Below are positions 43,929-53,595 of a stretch of DNA of 64,000 nucleotides, one piece after another. Within the stretch, counting starts at the first letter, position 1; every line of letters starts with the position of its first letter. The stretch covers positions 1 to 64,000 of the forward strand of contig NZ_JBNDMZ010000013.1 of NCBI RefSeq assembly GCF_049856295.1, given 5' to 3'. The translations under genes were made by a program, and so were the position numbers. A model generated the notes under the pieces. That model worked only from the letters and a program-made list of their open reading frames with translations, did not search any database and was not told the DNA's origin. This DNA is from JB111 sp049856295 (lineage in GTDB: Bacteria; Actinomycetota; Actinomycetes; Actinomycetales; Actinomycetaceae).

Positions 43929-45214
43929 CCGAACGTCACGACGCCGTCGACGTCATCCGGACCAAGCGGGACGGCGGCCGACTGTCCGACGACCAGATCG
44001 ACTGGGTGGTCGACGCCTACACGCGCGGCGTCGTCGCCGACGAGCAGATGTCCGCGCTCGCGATGGCGATCTACCTGCGCGGCATGGACGGCGCCGAGAC
44101 CGCGCGGTGGACCGCGGCCATGATCGCCTCGGGCGAGCGGATGGACTTCTCCTCCCTCGGCCGCCCGACGGCGGACAAGCACTCCACCGGCGGTGTGGGC
44201 GACAAGATCACGCTGCCCCTCGCCCCTCTCGTGGCGGTCTTCGACGTCGCCGTTCCCCAGCTCTCCGGCCGCGGGCTCGGCCACACGGGCGGCACGCTCG
44301 ACAAGCTCGAGGCGATCCCCGGGTGGCGGGCGAGCCTGACGAACGAGCAGATCATGGGGATGCTCGGCGACGTCGGGGCGGTCGTCTGCGCCGCCGGGTC
44401 CGGGCTCGCCCCGGCGGACAAGAAGCTCTACTCCCTGCGGGACACGACCGCCACGGTCGAGGCGATCCCGCTCATCGCCAGCTCGATCATGAGCAAGAAG
44501 ATCGCCGAGGGCACCGACTCGCTCGTCCTCGACGTCAAGGTCGGCTCCGGTGCGTTCATGACGGACCTCGACCGCGCCCGCGAGCTCGCCACGACCATGG
44601 TCGACCTCGGCGAGCGCGCCGGGGTGCGCACCACCGCGCTGCTCACCGAGATGAGCACGCCGCTCGGCCGCACCGCCGGCAACGCGCTCGAGGTCCGCGA
44701 GTCAGTCGAGGTCCTCGCCGGCGGGGGACCGGCCGATGTCCGGGACCTCACGCTCGCCCTCGCCCGGGAGATGCTCGACGCCGCCGGCCGGCCCGACGCC
44801 GACCCGGCCGCCGCCCTCGACGACGGCCGTGCGATGGACGTGTGGCGCCGGATGATCGCCGGTCAGGGCGGCGACCCGGACGCGGACCTCCCGATCGCCC
44901 GGCACACGCACACCGTGACGGCCGACCGCGCCGGCGTCGTCGGCCGGCTCGACGCGCTCGGGATCGGGGTCGCCGCCTGGCGGCTCGGCGCCGGCCGCGC
45001 GCGGCAGGGCGACGCCGTCCAGGCCGGCGCCGGGGTCGAGATCCACGCCCGCGAGGGGGAGCGGGTCGCCGCCGGGCAGCCCGTCCTCACCCTGCACACC
45101 GACGACGAGGGGCGGGTCGCTCGCGCGCTCGAGGCGCTCGACGGCGCCCTCGCGATCAGCGACGACGCCCCGTCGGGGGCGGGGGAGGTCGTGCTCGGCC
45201 GGATCACCGCCTGA
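43925..45214 (+). CDS. deoA: thymidine phosphorylase
   Basis: A 429-residue enzyme splitting thymidine/deoxyuridine with phosphate to base and deoxyribose 1-phosphate. It has the N-terminal helical domain (DVIRTKRDGGRLSDDQIDW), the phosphate site KHSTGGVGDK, GRGLGHTGGTLDKLEAIPG, ASSIMSKKIAEG and the C-terminal domain (about 340-429). ATG 43925 overlaps the cdd stop. With the importer and cdd it completes a pyrimidine nucleoside uptake and salvage operon. Confidence 0.95.
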   Translation: MTERHDAVDVIRTKRDGGRLSDDQIDWVVDAYTRGVVADEQMSALAMAIYLRGMDGAETARWTAAMIASGERMDFSSLGRPTADKHSTGGVGDKITLPLAPLVAVFDVAVPQLSGRGLGHTGGTLDKLEAIPGWRASLTNEQIMGMLGDVGAVVCAAGSGLAPADKKLYSLRDTTATVEAIPLIASSIMSKKIAEGTDSLVLDVKVGSGAFMTDLDRARELATTMVDLGERAGVRTTALLTEMSTPLGRTAGNALEVRESVEVLAGGGPADVRDLTLALAREMLDAAGRPDADPAAALDDGRAMDVWRRMIAGQGGDPDADLPIARHTHTVTADRAGVVGRLDALGIGVAAWRLGAGRARQGDAVQAGAGVEIHAREGERVAAGQPVLTLHTDDEGRVARALEALDGALAISDDAPSGAGEVVLGRITA

Positions 45215-45252
45215 CGGTGGCGCCGCGCGGCCGGGCGCGGCACCCTGGGCGC

Positions 45253-46158
45253 ATGCCGACGCCGTCGCCCCGCCCGTGGGCCCACGTCACCCTGTCCACG
45301 CTGATCGACCCGTTCGCCCGACCCGTCCGGACCGGCCACCTGGCCCGCCGGCTCTCGAGCGCCGTCCTGCCCGCGCGGGCGGCAGGCCTGGCCGAGGACA
45401 CCCAGCGGGCCGCGACCGCCGGTGAGGCGCGGGCGCTCGCGGGCGTGCGGGCCGAGATCGGCGGGGCGCACGCCGTCCAGCGCGACCCGACCACGTGCGG
45501 GTCCGCGTCCCTCGTGGTCCTCGCCGCGCTCGGGGACCCCGAGCTCGAGCGCTGGATCGCCGAGGGGACGGAGCCGACGGCGCCTCGGCCCGAGATCCCG
45601 GACGCGGCCCGGAGCGCCGAGCTCGCCGAGCTCGCCGAGCAGGGGTTGACGCTCGACTCCCCGGAGCACCGGTTCGACGCGGCGCAGCGGCTCGTCAAGG
45701 CCGCCACGTCCCACCGAGCCCTCGGGGTGGCCGACTGGCCCGACAGCCTCGGCACGCCGCCGTGGGCCGCCGCCCGCGAGGCGCGGTTCCCGGGCGTGCG
45801 GTACCGGTGGACCCCCGTCGACGACCGCTCCGAGCGTGCCGCCCACGTCCTCGCGGCCGTCCACTCGGCCACGCTGGCGGGACTGCCGGTCCCGCTGTAC
45901 ACCTCCGGCGACCTCGGTGGGGGCCTCGGTAAGGCCGTCCCCCGGCACGTGGTGCTCGCCCGGCCGGCGCAGGACCGGGGGAGCGGGCCCGGCCTCGACG
46001 CCTCGGGAGCGCCCGCCCTGACGATCTACGACCCGTCCCGCGGGCTCGACCACCTCGTCCCCGTGGCCGACCTCCTCGCTCGTTCAACGCCCCTCAAGGC
46101 GCTGGGCTCGTGGAGCCACGTGGTGATCGCGCTGCTCCCGGTGCCGCGGGCCGGCTGA
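45253..46158 (+). CDS. hypothetical protein with papain-like (C39-type) cysteine peptidase features
   Basis: 301 residues, no signal peptide. QRDPTTCGSASLVVLAAL (about 76-93) has the Gln...Cys-Gly spacing and following helix of papain-like C39 peptidases. A later PRHVVLARP (about 233-241) offers a His, and IYDPSRG (about 258-264) an Asp in the usual His...DP order. This Cys-His-Asp order suggests a peptidase or transferase fold, but I know of no characterised relative. Arg- and Ala-rich stretches fill the first 70 residues. ATG 45253 lies 38 bp after deoA with no clear ribosome binding site. Function unknown. Confidence 0.6.
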   Translation: MPTPSPRPWAHVTLSTLIDPFARPVRTGHLARRLSSAVLPARAAGLAEDTQRAATAGEARALAGVRAEIGGAHAVQRDPTTCGSASLVVLAALGDPELERWIAEGTEPTAPRPEIPDAARSAELAELAEQGLTLDSPEHRFDAAQRLVKAATSHRALGVADWPDSLGTPPWAAAREARFPGVRYRWTPVDDRSERAAHVLAAVHSATLAGLPVPLYTSGDLGGGLGKAVPRHVVLARPAQDRGSGPGLDASGAPALTIYDPSRGLDHLVPVADLLARSTPLKALGSWSHVVIALLPVPRAG

Positions 46159-46265
46159 GCGGCAGCTGCGGCCACGGAGTCTGCCGTCGGCGCGCGTGCG
46201 GTTGCGGCGCCACCACGCGTGGTCGACGCCGCGTGGGGCGGCGAAGGACCGGGCGCGCGCGGCTG

Positions 46266-48038
46266 CTACATCCCGATCGCGGCGGCGACGTCCTCGCGCA
46301 GGACGGCCATCCGGGTATCGGCGGCCTCGCGGGCGGCGGCGAGCCCGGCCCGGCCGACCGGCTGCACGACCTCGAGATAGCACTTGAGCTTCGGCTCGGT
46401 CCCCGAGGGGCGCACGACGACCCGGTCGCCGATCTCGGTCTCCCAGACGACCCCGTCGGTCGGCGGCAGGTCCGCGGACCCGTGGGCGAGGTCGAGGGAG
46501 ACGGTGACGGGCGACCCGCCGAGCTCGGTGGGCGGCTGCTCGCGGACACGCGTCATCGCCCGGGAGATGAGGGTGAGGTCGGTGACACGGACCGTCAGCG
46601 GCGCGGTCACGTGGACGCCGTGGGCGAGCGCGAGGTCGTCGAGGAGGTCCTGGAGCGTGCGACCGGCGCGGTGGGTCTCGCCGGCGAGGGCGGCGAGCCG
46701 GACGGCCGCGGAGATGCCGTCCTTGTCCCGCACGCCCTCCGGGTCCACGCAGTAGCCGATCGCCTCCTCGTAGCCGAACACGATCCGCGGGGCGCGGGCG
46801 ATCCACTTGAAGCCGGTGAGCGTGACGGCGTGGTCGATGCCGTGCGCGGCGGCGATCCGCCCGAGCAGGCGGGAGGACACCACCGAGCTGGCGAGCACGG
46901 GGCGCCCGTCGGAGGCGCTTGCGGAGGTGCCGTCCGGCGTCGAGCCGGAGGTCGTCGGGGTGCCGGTCCCCGCGCGTGCGGCCTGGTCGCCGAGGAGGGC
47001 ACCGATCTCGTCGCCGGTCAGCTGCCGCCACCCGCCGGCCGCGTGCGATGCCGGGATCGCGGCCGAGCAGCGGTCGGCGTCGGGGTCGTTGGCGATGACG
47101 AGGTCGGCGCCGGTCCCGCGGGCGAGGGCGAGGGCGAGGTCGAGCGCGCCGGGCTCCTCGGGGTTGGGGAAGGCGACCGTGGGGAAGTCGGGGTCCGGCT
47201 CGGCCTGCTCGGCCACCTCGTGGAGCTCGCTCACCCCGGCGCGCGCGAGCGCCGCCCGCGCCGTCTCGGCGCCGACCCCGTGCATCGACGTGTGGACGAT
47301 CGTCAGGCCCTCCGCGGCGCCCGCGGGCACGAGCGACGCGACCCGGTCGAGGTAGGCCTCGACGATCTCCTCGCCCAGCCCCTCGCGCTCCCCGCGGGGC
47401 AGCTCGCGCAGGTCCCCGACGGCGGCGATCGCCTCGGCGATCCGCGCGTCCCAGGGAGCCACGATCTGCGTCCCGCGCTCCTCGGCCGGGACGGCCCGTC
47501 CGCCGAGGTAGACCTTGTAGCCGTTGTCCCGCGGCGGGTTGTGGGAGGCCGTGACCATGATCCCGGCGTCGGTTCCCAGGTGACGGACCGCGAACGCGAG
47601 CACCGGGGTCGGCAGGGGGCGCGGCAGCAGGAGGGCGCGGCCGCCGGCGCCGGCGACGATCTCGGCGGCGTCGCGCGCGAACTCGTGGCTGCCGTGCCGG
47701 GCGTCGTGCCCGATCACCACGACCGGGTCCGGACCGATCTCGGCGGTGAGCGCGGCCATGAGCCCGGCGGTCGCCCGCGTGACGGTGGCCCGGTTCATCC
47801 GGGTCTCGCCGGCGCCGATCTCGCCGCGCAGGCCGGCGGTGCCGAACTCGAGCGGGCCGGCGAACCGGCTCGACAGCTCGGCGGCCGCGTCCTCGTCGGT
47901 CCCGGCGAGCGCGATGAGCCCCTCGAGCTCGGCCCGCGTGGCGGGGTCCGGATCCTGCTCGGCCCAGGTGCGGGCCCGGCCCAGCACGTCGGGTCCCAGG
48001 ACGATCGGTGCGGTCTCGCTGCCCTGCGCGTCGGTCAT
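46266..48038 (-). CDS. phospho-sugar mutase (phosphoglucomutase/phosphomannomutase)
   Basis: A 590-residue alpha-D-phosphohexomutase. The active-site serine loop is GIMVTASHNPPRDNGYKVY. The metal loop is IANDPDADRCS, the sugar-specificity loop GYEEAIGYCVDP, and the phosphate-binding loop VVRPSGTEPKLKCYLEV, all in family order. The early block LEFGTAGLRGEIGAG marks the long PgcA-like form that acts on glucose and mannose phosphates. It supplies glucose 1-phosphate or mannose 1-phosphate; the latter would feed the ManC at 34922. ATG at 48038; it is divergent from lpdA with 95 bp between. Confidence 0.93.
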   Translation of the reverse strand: MTDAQGSETAPIVLGPDVLGRARTWAEQDPDPATRAELEGLIALAGTDEDAAAELSSRFAGPLEFGTAGLRGEIGAGETRMNRATVTRATAGLMAALTAEIGPDPVVVIGHDARHGSHEFARDAAEIVAGAGGRALLLPRPLPTPVLAFAVRHLGTDAGIMVTASHNPPRDNGYKVYLGGRAVPAEERGTQIVAPWDARIAEAIAAVGDLRELPRGEREGLGEEIVEAYLDRVASLVPAGAAEGLTIVHTSMHGVGAETARAALARAGVSELHEVAEQAEPDPDFPTVAFPNPEEPGALDLALALARGTGADLVIANDPDADRCSAAIPASHAAGGWRQLTGDEIGALLGDQAARAGTGTPTTSGSTPDGTSASASDGRPVLASSVVSSRLLGRIAAAHGIDHAVTLTGFKWIARAPRIVFGYEEAIGYCVDPEGVRDKDGISAAVRLAALAGETHRAGRTLQDLLDDLALAHGVHVTAPLTVRVTDLTLISRAMTRVREQPPTELGGSPVTVSLDLAHGSADLPPTDGVVWETEIGDRVVVRPSGTEPKLKCYLEVVQPVGRAGLAAAREAADTRMAVLREDVAAAIGM

Positions 48039-48133
48039 CCCCCGAACCTACTGCGCGTGCGGGGTGCGAGCGACGCGGAGGCCGCCGGAGCGCGGGCGCG
48101 AACCGTGCGCGGGAGGGCCGCGACTCTGGAACC

Positions 48134-49675
48134 ATGTCCGCCGTGAGCCAGACGACCAGCGCGCCGCCGAGCGCGTCCGCCGCCCCCGCCCCGACCACCG
48201 CGCCGCAGCACGGCGCCGAGCGTCCGGGCCCCTCGGGCGTCCGCGGCGGCTCGCGCGTCGTCATCCTCGGCGGCGGCCCCGGCGGCTACGAGGGGGCCCT
48301 CGTCGCCGCACAGCTCGGCGCCCGCGTCACGCTCGTCGAGCGCCAGGGACTCGGGGGCTCGGCCGTCCTCACCGACGTCGTCCCCTCGAAGACCCTCATC
48401 GCCACCGCCGAGTGGCTCACCGTCACCGAGTCCGCCCACGAGCTCGGCATCCGTTCCGACGAGGTGCCCGAGAGCGGCGTCGGCGTTCTGTACGCGGACC
48501 TCGGCGTCGTCAACGCGCGCGTGCGCGAGCTCGCGGCCCGCCAGTCCGAGGACATCCGCACCCGCCTCGAGCGCGAGGGTGTCGAGATCGTCGACGGCAC
48601 CGGCGCGCTCGGCGGCACCCTCTCCGACGGCGGCACGCGCCGGGTGACCGCTACGCTCGCGGACGGCAGCGTGCGCGAGCTCGAGGCCGAGATGGTCCTC
48701 CTCGCCACCGGCGCGACCCCGCGGGTCCTGCCGACCGCGCAGCCCGACGGCGAGCGGATCCTCACCTGGGCGCAGATGTACGCGCTCGACACGCTCCCGG
48801 AGCACCTCATCGTCGTCGGGTCGGGCGTCACCGGTGCCGAGTTCGCCGGCGCCTACAACGCGCTCGGCGCCCGGGTGACCCTCGTCTCCTCCCGCGACCG
48901 CGTGCTCCCGGGCGAGGACGCGGACGCGGCCGAGCTCATCGAGGGCGTCTTCCGGCGCCGCGGGATGACCGTCCTGTCCCGCTCGCGCGCCGCGGCGGTG
49001 CGCCGGGTGGGCGACGCCGTCGAGGTCGAGCTGACCGACGGCCGCGTCGTCGAGGGCTCGCACTGCCTCGTCGCCGTCGGTGGCATCCCCGCCACGGACG
49101 GCATCGGGCTCGCGGAGGCGGGCGTCGAGACCACGGACTCCGGGCACGTCGTCGTCGACCGCGTCTCGCGCACCCGCGCGTTCCGCGTCTATGCCGCCGG
49201 CGACTGCACCGGCGTCCTCCCGCTCGCCTCGGTCGCCGCCATGCAGGGCCGGATCGCCATGTGGCACGCGCTCGGCGACGCCGTGCCGCCGCTCGACCTG
49301 TCCACCGTCTCCGCCAACATCTTCACGGCTCCGGAGATCGCCACGATCGGCGCCACGGCGCAGGACTGCGCCTCCGGACAGGTCGACGGATCGATCTCGA
49401 TCCTGCCGCTGGGGCGCAACCCGCGGGCGAAGATGCTCGGCATCACCGACGGCTTCGTCAAGGTCATCTCCGACCGCGCCACGGGCACGGTGCTCGGCGG
49501 CGTCGTCGTCGCCCCGAGGGCCAGCGAGCTCATCCTGCCGATCACCCTCGCGGTCACGCACCGGCTGACGGTCGACCAGGTGGCCAACGCCTTCACCATC
49601 TACCCCTCGCTCAGCGGGTCGATCACGGAGGCGGCGCGCACCCTGCACGTGACCGGCGAGCAGGGCCAGGAGTGA
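48134..49675 (+). CDS. lpdA: LpdA-type NAD(P)H-quinone reductase
   Basis: A 513-residue flavoprotein of the disulphide reductase fold. A Pro/Ala-rich N-tail of about 40 residues leads to the FAD loop VVILGGGPGGYEGALVAAQLGA. The redox site that in lipoamide dehydrogenase is CxxxxC is here GLGGSAVLTDVVPSKTLI, without cysteines, as in M. tuberculosis LpdA (Rv3303c), which reduces quinones. The NAD(P) loop is IVVGSGVTGAEFAGAYNALGA; the dimer domain ends with the family block HRLTVDQVANAFTIYPSLSGS. It likely protects against oxidative stress. Confidence 0.9.
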   Translation: MSAVSQTTSAPPSASAAPAPTTAPQHGAERPGPSGVRGGSRVVILGGGPGGYEGALVAAQLGARVTLVERQGLGGSAVLTDVVPSKTLIATAEWLTVTESAHELGIRSDEVPESGVGVLYADLGVVNARVRELAARQSEDIRTRLEREGVEIVDGTGALGGTLSDGGTRRVTATLADGSVRELEAEMVLLATGATPRVLPTAQPDGERILTWAQMYALDTLPEHLIVVGSGVTGAEFAGAYNALGARVTLVSSRDRVLPGEDADAAELIEGVFRRRGMTVLSRSRAAAVRRVGDAVEVELTDGRVVEGSHCLVAVGGIPATDGIGLAEAGVETTDSGHVVVDRVSRTRAFRVYAAGDCTGVLPLASVAAMQGRIAMWHALGDAVPPLDLSTVSANIFTAPEIATIGATAQDCASGQVDGSISILPLGRNPRAKMLGITDGFVKVISDRATGTVLGGVVVAPRASELILPITLAVTHRLTVDQVANAFTIYPSLSGSITEAARTLHVTGEQGQE

Positions 49676-49692
49676 GAACCACGGGCACCGAC

Positions 49693-49698
49693 TACCCT
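49693..49698 (+). promoter_or_regulatory. -10 box TACCCT of a probable leaderless promoter
   Basis: TACCCT ends 6 bp before the GTG at 49705, with no ribosome binding site between. Confidence 0.45.
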
Positions 49699-49704
49699 GG
49701 GGCG

Positions 49705-50883
49705 GTGAGCGACCCCGCCGATACCGGCTCCCACCCCGCGCCGGCAGCCCCCGCCGCGCGCCTGCCCGACCTCGCGACCTGCGACCTCGTCGACCTCTTC
49801 CAGGCGGTGTGCGACGCCCCCTCCGTCTCCGGCGCGGAGGCGCCGCTCGCCGACGCGATCGAGACCGCCCTGCGCGCGACCGGTCACCTCGAGGTCCTGC
49901 GCGACGGGGACACGGTGGTCGCCCGCACGCAGCTCGGACGGGACTCGCGGATCGTCGTGGCCGGCCACATCGACACCGTGCCCCTGGCGGGCAACCTGCC
50001 GACCGAGCGGCGCGTCGAGGACGGCGCCGAGGTGCTGTGGGGCCGGGGGACGGTCGACATGAAGGGCGGCGTCGCGGTCGCCCTCTGGCTCGCGGCCCGG
50101 CTCGACGCACCGCATCACGACGTCACGTGGGTGCTCTACGACAACGAGGAGGTCGCCGCCGACCTCAACGGCCTGGGCCGGGTCGTGCGCGAGCACCCGG
50201 ACTGGGTGACGGGCGACGTCGCCGTCCTCGGCGAGCCCACCGCCGGCGGGGTCGAGGGCGGCTGCAACGGGACGCTGCGCGTCGAGGTCACCACCCGCGG
50301 CGTCACCGCGCACTCCGCGCGTGCCTGGCGCGGCCACAACGCCGTGCACGCCGCCGGCGAGATCCTCGAGCGGCTCGCCGACTACGAGCCGGCGGAGGTC
50401 GCCGTCGACGGGCTCGTCTACCGCGAGGGCCTCAACGCGGTCGGCATCACCGGCGGGATCGCGACGAACATGATCCCCGACTCCTGCACGGTCACCGTCA
50501 ACTACCGGTTCGCGCCGTCGCGCTCGGTCGAGGAGGCGACCGCGCACGTGCGGTCCGTGCTCGACGGCATCGATGCCGAGATCGTCCTGTCCGACGCCGC
50601 GGGCGGCGCCCGCCCCGGCCTCGACGACCCGGTGCTCGCCGCCGCCGTCGAGCAGCTGACCGGGGCCACCGGCGGGAGCGTCGGGCCGAAGTACGGCTGG
50701 ACCGACGTCGCGCGGTTCGCCGAGCTCGGGATCCCCGCCCTCAACTTCGGCCCCGGGGACCCGATGCTCGCCCACGCCGACGACGAGCGCTGCCCGACCG
50801 CCCAGGTGCGCGACTGCGCGCGGGCGCTCGGCGCCTGGCTCGCCCCGGGTCTCGATCTCGACACCGCGGGCGGGGGAGACTGA
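49705..50883 (+). CDS. dapE: succinyl-diaminopimelate desuccinylase
   Basis: A 392-residue Zn-dependent M20 enzyme of the succinylase branch of lysine/diaminopimelate synthesis. Metal and catalytic motifs are VVAGHIDTVPLAGNLP, WGRGTVDMKGG, YDNEEVAADLNG and LGEPTAGGVEGGCNG; TAHSARAWRGHNAVH lies in the dimer domain, and FGPGDPMLAHADDERC near the end. GTG 49705 fits a leaderless start; about 25 extra N-terminal residues precede the fold. Confidence 0.93.
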   Translation: MSDPADTGSHPAPAAPAARLPDLATCDLVDLFQAVCDAPSVSGAEAPLADAIETALRATGHLEVLRDGDTVVARTQLGRDSRIVVAGHIDTVPLAGNLPTERRVEDGAEVLWGRGTVDMKGGVAVALWLAARLDAPHHDVTWVLYDNEEVAADLNGLGRVVREHPDWVTGDVAVLGEPTAGGVEGGCNGTLRVEVTTRGVTAHSARAWRGHNAVHAAGEILERLADYEPAEVAVDGLVYREGLNAVGITGGIATNMIPDSCTVTVNYRFAPSRSVEEATAHVRSVLDGIDAEIVLSDAAGGARPGLDDPVLAAAVEQLTGATGGSVGPKYGWTDVARFAELGIPALNFGPGDPMLAHADDERCPTAQVRDCARALGAWLAPGLDLDTAGGGD

Positions 50884-50932
50884 CCCGCGGATCCGTGCGC
50901 GCCGCACGCCGTCGGTGGGCCACACTGATGGC

Positions 50933-51748
50933 ATGAGTGTCGAGAAGCGGTCCGCACGCCTGACGAACGGCACCTATCGGAAGGGACCGGTCCTCCTGAG
51001 ACGCGACCTGATCCCCGACCAGACCACCGACGCGCGGCTGCTCGCGCCGGACCAGGACGGGTCCTTCGTCCACCAGGACCCCTGGCGGGTCATGCGCATC
51101 CAGTCCGAGTTCGTCGAGGGCTTCGGGGCGCTCGCCGACCTCGGGCCCGCGATCTCGGTCTTCGGCTCCGCCCGGCTGGGGGAGGGGGCCGCGGAGTACG
51201 AGATCGCCCGCGAGGTCGGCCGCCGGCTCGCCGCCGAGGGGTTCGCCACCGTCACGGGCGGTGGTCCCGGCGTGATGGAGGCCGCCAACCGCGGCGCCGT
51301 CGAGGGCGACGGCCTCAGCGTCGGTCTCGGCATCGAGCTCCCGCACGAGCAGGGCATGAACGAGTACGTCGACCTCGGCGTCAACTTCCGCTACTTCTTC
51401 GCCCGCAAGACGATGTTCCTCAAGTACAGCCAGGGCTTCGTCGTCCTGCCGGGCGGTCTCGGCACGATGGACGAGCTCTTCGAGGCACTCACGCTCGTCC
51501 AGACGCAGAAGGTGACGAGCTTCCCCATCGTCCTCGTGGGGAGCGACTTCTGGGGCGGGCTCGTCGACTGGGTCGCCGGCACGATGCTCGAGCGCGGCAC
51601 GATCTCGGAGCACGACGTCGACCTCATGCCGGTCGTCGACACCGCCGAGGAGGCCGTCGACGCCGTCCTGTCCCGGGTCCAGCGGCTCGCCGACGAGAAG
51701 CGCGCCCAGCAGGCCGCCGAGGAGGAGGGCGACGGCCGGCCCGAGTAG
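50933..51748 (+). CDS. LOG-family nucleoside 5'-monophosphate phosphoribohydrolase
   Basis: 271 residues of the TIGR00730 Rossmann-fold family, which releases bases (cytokinin-type in LOG enzymes) from nucleoside monophosphates. The key motif PGGLGTMDELFEAL is present, with the upstream VTGGGPGVMEAANRGA and ARKTMFLKYSQGF. ATG 50933 was chosen over a GTG 18 bp earlier because CACACT ending 6 bp before it could be a -10 box and the family begins near here. It follows dapE, the same order as in mycobacteria (Rv1202, Rv1205). Confidence 0.9.
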   Translation: MSVEKRSARLTNGTYRKGPVLLRRDLIPDQTTDARLLAPDQDGSFVHQDPWRVMRIQSEFVEGFGALADLGPAISVFGSARLGEGAAEYEIAREVGRRLAAEGFATVTGGGPGVMEAANRGAVEGDGLSVGLGIELPHEQGMNEYVDLGVNFRYFFARKTMFLKYSQGFVVLPGGLGTMDELFEALTLVQTQKVTSFPIVLVGSDFWGGLVDWVAGTMLERGTISEHDVDLMPVVDTAEEAVDAVLSRVQRLADEKRAQQAAEEEGDGRPE

Positions 51749-51943
51749 CCGCCGCGCGCCCACCTGGCCCGACCCCGAGGTCGGAGGCCCGCCCCGGTCC
51801 GCCGAGCTGCCGGCGCTGTCCTGTGCGTCGCGTCCGTGTCCTCCGCGCGCCCGGGAGGTGGCGCACGCCCCGATCCGGGACACTGGCGGCGGCGGCCCGT
51901 CCCGTCGGCCGCCCACGACCACGCGCGCGAGGGAGCAGCACGG

Positions 51944-53422
51944 ATGAGCACGAGGACCGAGGACGACCTGCTCGGGAGCGTCGAGGTGCCGTCGGATGCG
52001 TACTACGGCATCCATACTCAGCGGGCGATCGAGAACTTCCGGATCAGCTCGTCGACGATCGGTGACGTGCCGGCGATGGTGCGGTCGATGGTCCAGGTGA
52101 AGAAGGCCTGCGCGCTCGCCAACGGCGAGCTGAGGACCATCCCGCCGAAGGTCGCGCGGGCGATCGCCGACGGGTGCGACGAGATCCTCGTGGGCGGCCG
52201 GTGCATGGACCAGTTCCCCATCGACGTGTTCCAGGGCGGCGCGGGGACGTCGGTCAACATGAACACCAACGAGGTGGTCGCCAACCTCGCCCTCGAGCAG
52301 CTCGGCCTCGAGAAGGGCCGGTACGACGTGGTCAACCCCAACGACCACGTCAACAAGAGCCAGTCGACCAACGACGCCTACCCGACCGGCTTCCGCCTCG
52401 CCGTCTACGCGGTGGTGCGTGAGCTGTGGGAGGAGATCGACCGTCTGGCCGCGGCCTTCGAGGCCAAGGGCGAGGAGTTCGCGGACGTCCTCAAGATGGG
52501 CCGCACGCAGCTGCAGGACGCCGTCCCGATGACCCTGGGACAGGAGTTCACCGCGTTCGCCGTGCTCCTGCGCGAGGAGGTCCGCCACCTCTCCCGCCTC
52601 GCCGAGCTCCTGCTCGAGGTCAACCTCGGGGCCACCGCCATCGGCACGGGCCTCAACACCCCCGAGGGCTACTCGGAGCTCGCCGTCGCGCGCCTCGCCG
52701 ACGTCTCCGGCCTGCCGGTCGTCCTCGCGGAGAACCTCATCGAGGCGACGTCGGACACCGGTGCCTACGTCTCCATGCACGCCGGGCTCAAGCGCGTCGC
52801 CGTCAAGCTGGGGAAGATCTGCAACGACCTGCGCCTGCTGTCCTCCGGCCCGCGGGCCGGGCTCAACGAGATCAACCTGCCCGAGCTCCAGGCCGGGTCG
52901 TCGATCATGCCGGCCAAGGTCAACCCGGTGATGCCCGAGGTCGTCAACCAGGTGTGCTTCAACATCATCGGCAACGACGTCACCGTGACGATGGCGTCCG
53001 AGGCGGGCCAGCTCCAGCTCAACGTCATGGAGCCCGTCATCGCCCAGGTCCTCTTCGAGTCCGTCTCGCTGCTCCGCAACGCCGCGATCGGGCTGCGCGA
53101 GAAGTGCGTCGACGGCATCACCGCGAATCCCGAGGTCGGCCTCGCGGACGTGCTCGGCTCGATCGGGATCGTCACCTACCTCAACCCGGTGATCGGCCAC
53201 CACAACGGCGACCGCGTGGGCAAGGAGGCCGCCCGCTCCGGCCGGTCCGTCAAGGAGGTCGTCCTCGAGCTCGGGCTGCTCGACGAGGCGCGCATCGACG
53301 AGCTCTTCTCGCGCGAGAACCTCATGCACCCGAAGTACCAGGGCGAGATCTTCCCGGCCGAGGACCCCGACACCTACCCACGGCCCGACGGGTCGACCCC
53401 GGAGGACGACCGGGTCGGGTGA
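51944..53422 (+). CDS. aspA: aspartate ammonia-lyase
   Basis: A 492-residue lyase of the aspartase/fumarase superfamily, converting aspartate to fumarate and ammonia. The N-terminus DLLGSVEVPSDAYYGIHTQRA and the block FQGGAGTSVNMNTNEV are aspartase-like; the catalytic serine loop is GSSIMPAKVNPVMPEVVNQ. The C-terminal region after GITANPE keeps the superfamily's small domain. ATG 51944 has GGGAG about 11 bp in front. The hairpin at 53425 ends the transcript. Confidence 0.93.
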   Translation: MSTRTEDDLLGSVEVPSDAYYGIHTQRAIENFRISSSTIGDVPAMVRSMVQVKKACALANGELRTIPPKVARAIADGCDEILVGGRCMDQFPIDVFQGGAGTSVNMNTNEVVANLALEQLGLEKGRYDVVNPNDHVNKSQSTNDAYPTGFRLAVYAVVRELWEEIDRLAAAFEAKGEEFADVLKMGRTQLQDAVPMTLGQEFTAFAVLLREEVRHLSRLAELLLEVNLGATAIGTGLNTPEGYSELAVARLADVSGLPVVLAENLIEATSDTGAYVSMHAGLKRVAVKLGKICNDLRLLSSGPRAGLNEINLPELQAGSSIMPAKVNPVMPEVVNQVCFNIIGNDVTVTMASEAGQLQLNVMEPVIAQVLFESVSLLRNAAIGLREKCVDGITANPEVGLADVLGSIGIVTYLNPVIGHHNGDRVGKEAARSGRSVKEVVLELGLLDEARIDELFSRENLMHPKYQGEIFPAEDPDTYPRPDGSTPEDDRVG

Positions 53423-53424
53423 GG

Positions 53425-53444
53425 GGGCGCCCGGCAGGGCGCCC
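53425..53444 (+). terminator. aspA terminator hairpin
   Basis: GGGCGCCC (53425-53432), loop GGCA, GGGCGCCC (53437-53444), two bases after the stop codon. There is no T-run. Confidence 0.65.
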
Positions 53445-53500
53445 GGGTCGTGACGGGGGCGGACCCTACCGCACGATCCGGCACAGGTCCCGGTGTGACC

Positions 53501-53506
53501 TAGAAT
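53501..53506 (+). promoter_or_regulatory. -10 box TAGAAT for the DUF3117 gene
   Basis: TAGAAT, 89 bp before the ATG at 53596. The leader is long for so small a gene and could hold regulation. No good -35 was seen. Confidence 0.5.
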
Positions 53507-53595
53507 GGACGAGGCCATGGTGTCCGCGCAGACGGTTTCGGGGTAGGTCCCCGGTGCTGCGGGCCCGATCACGCAGGAGAACGAGAGGTGCGGCA

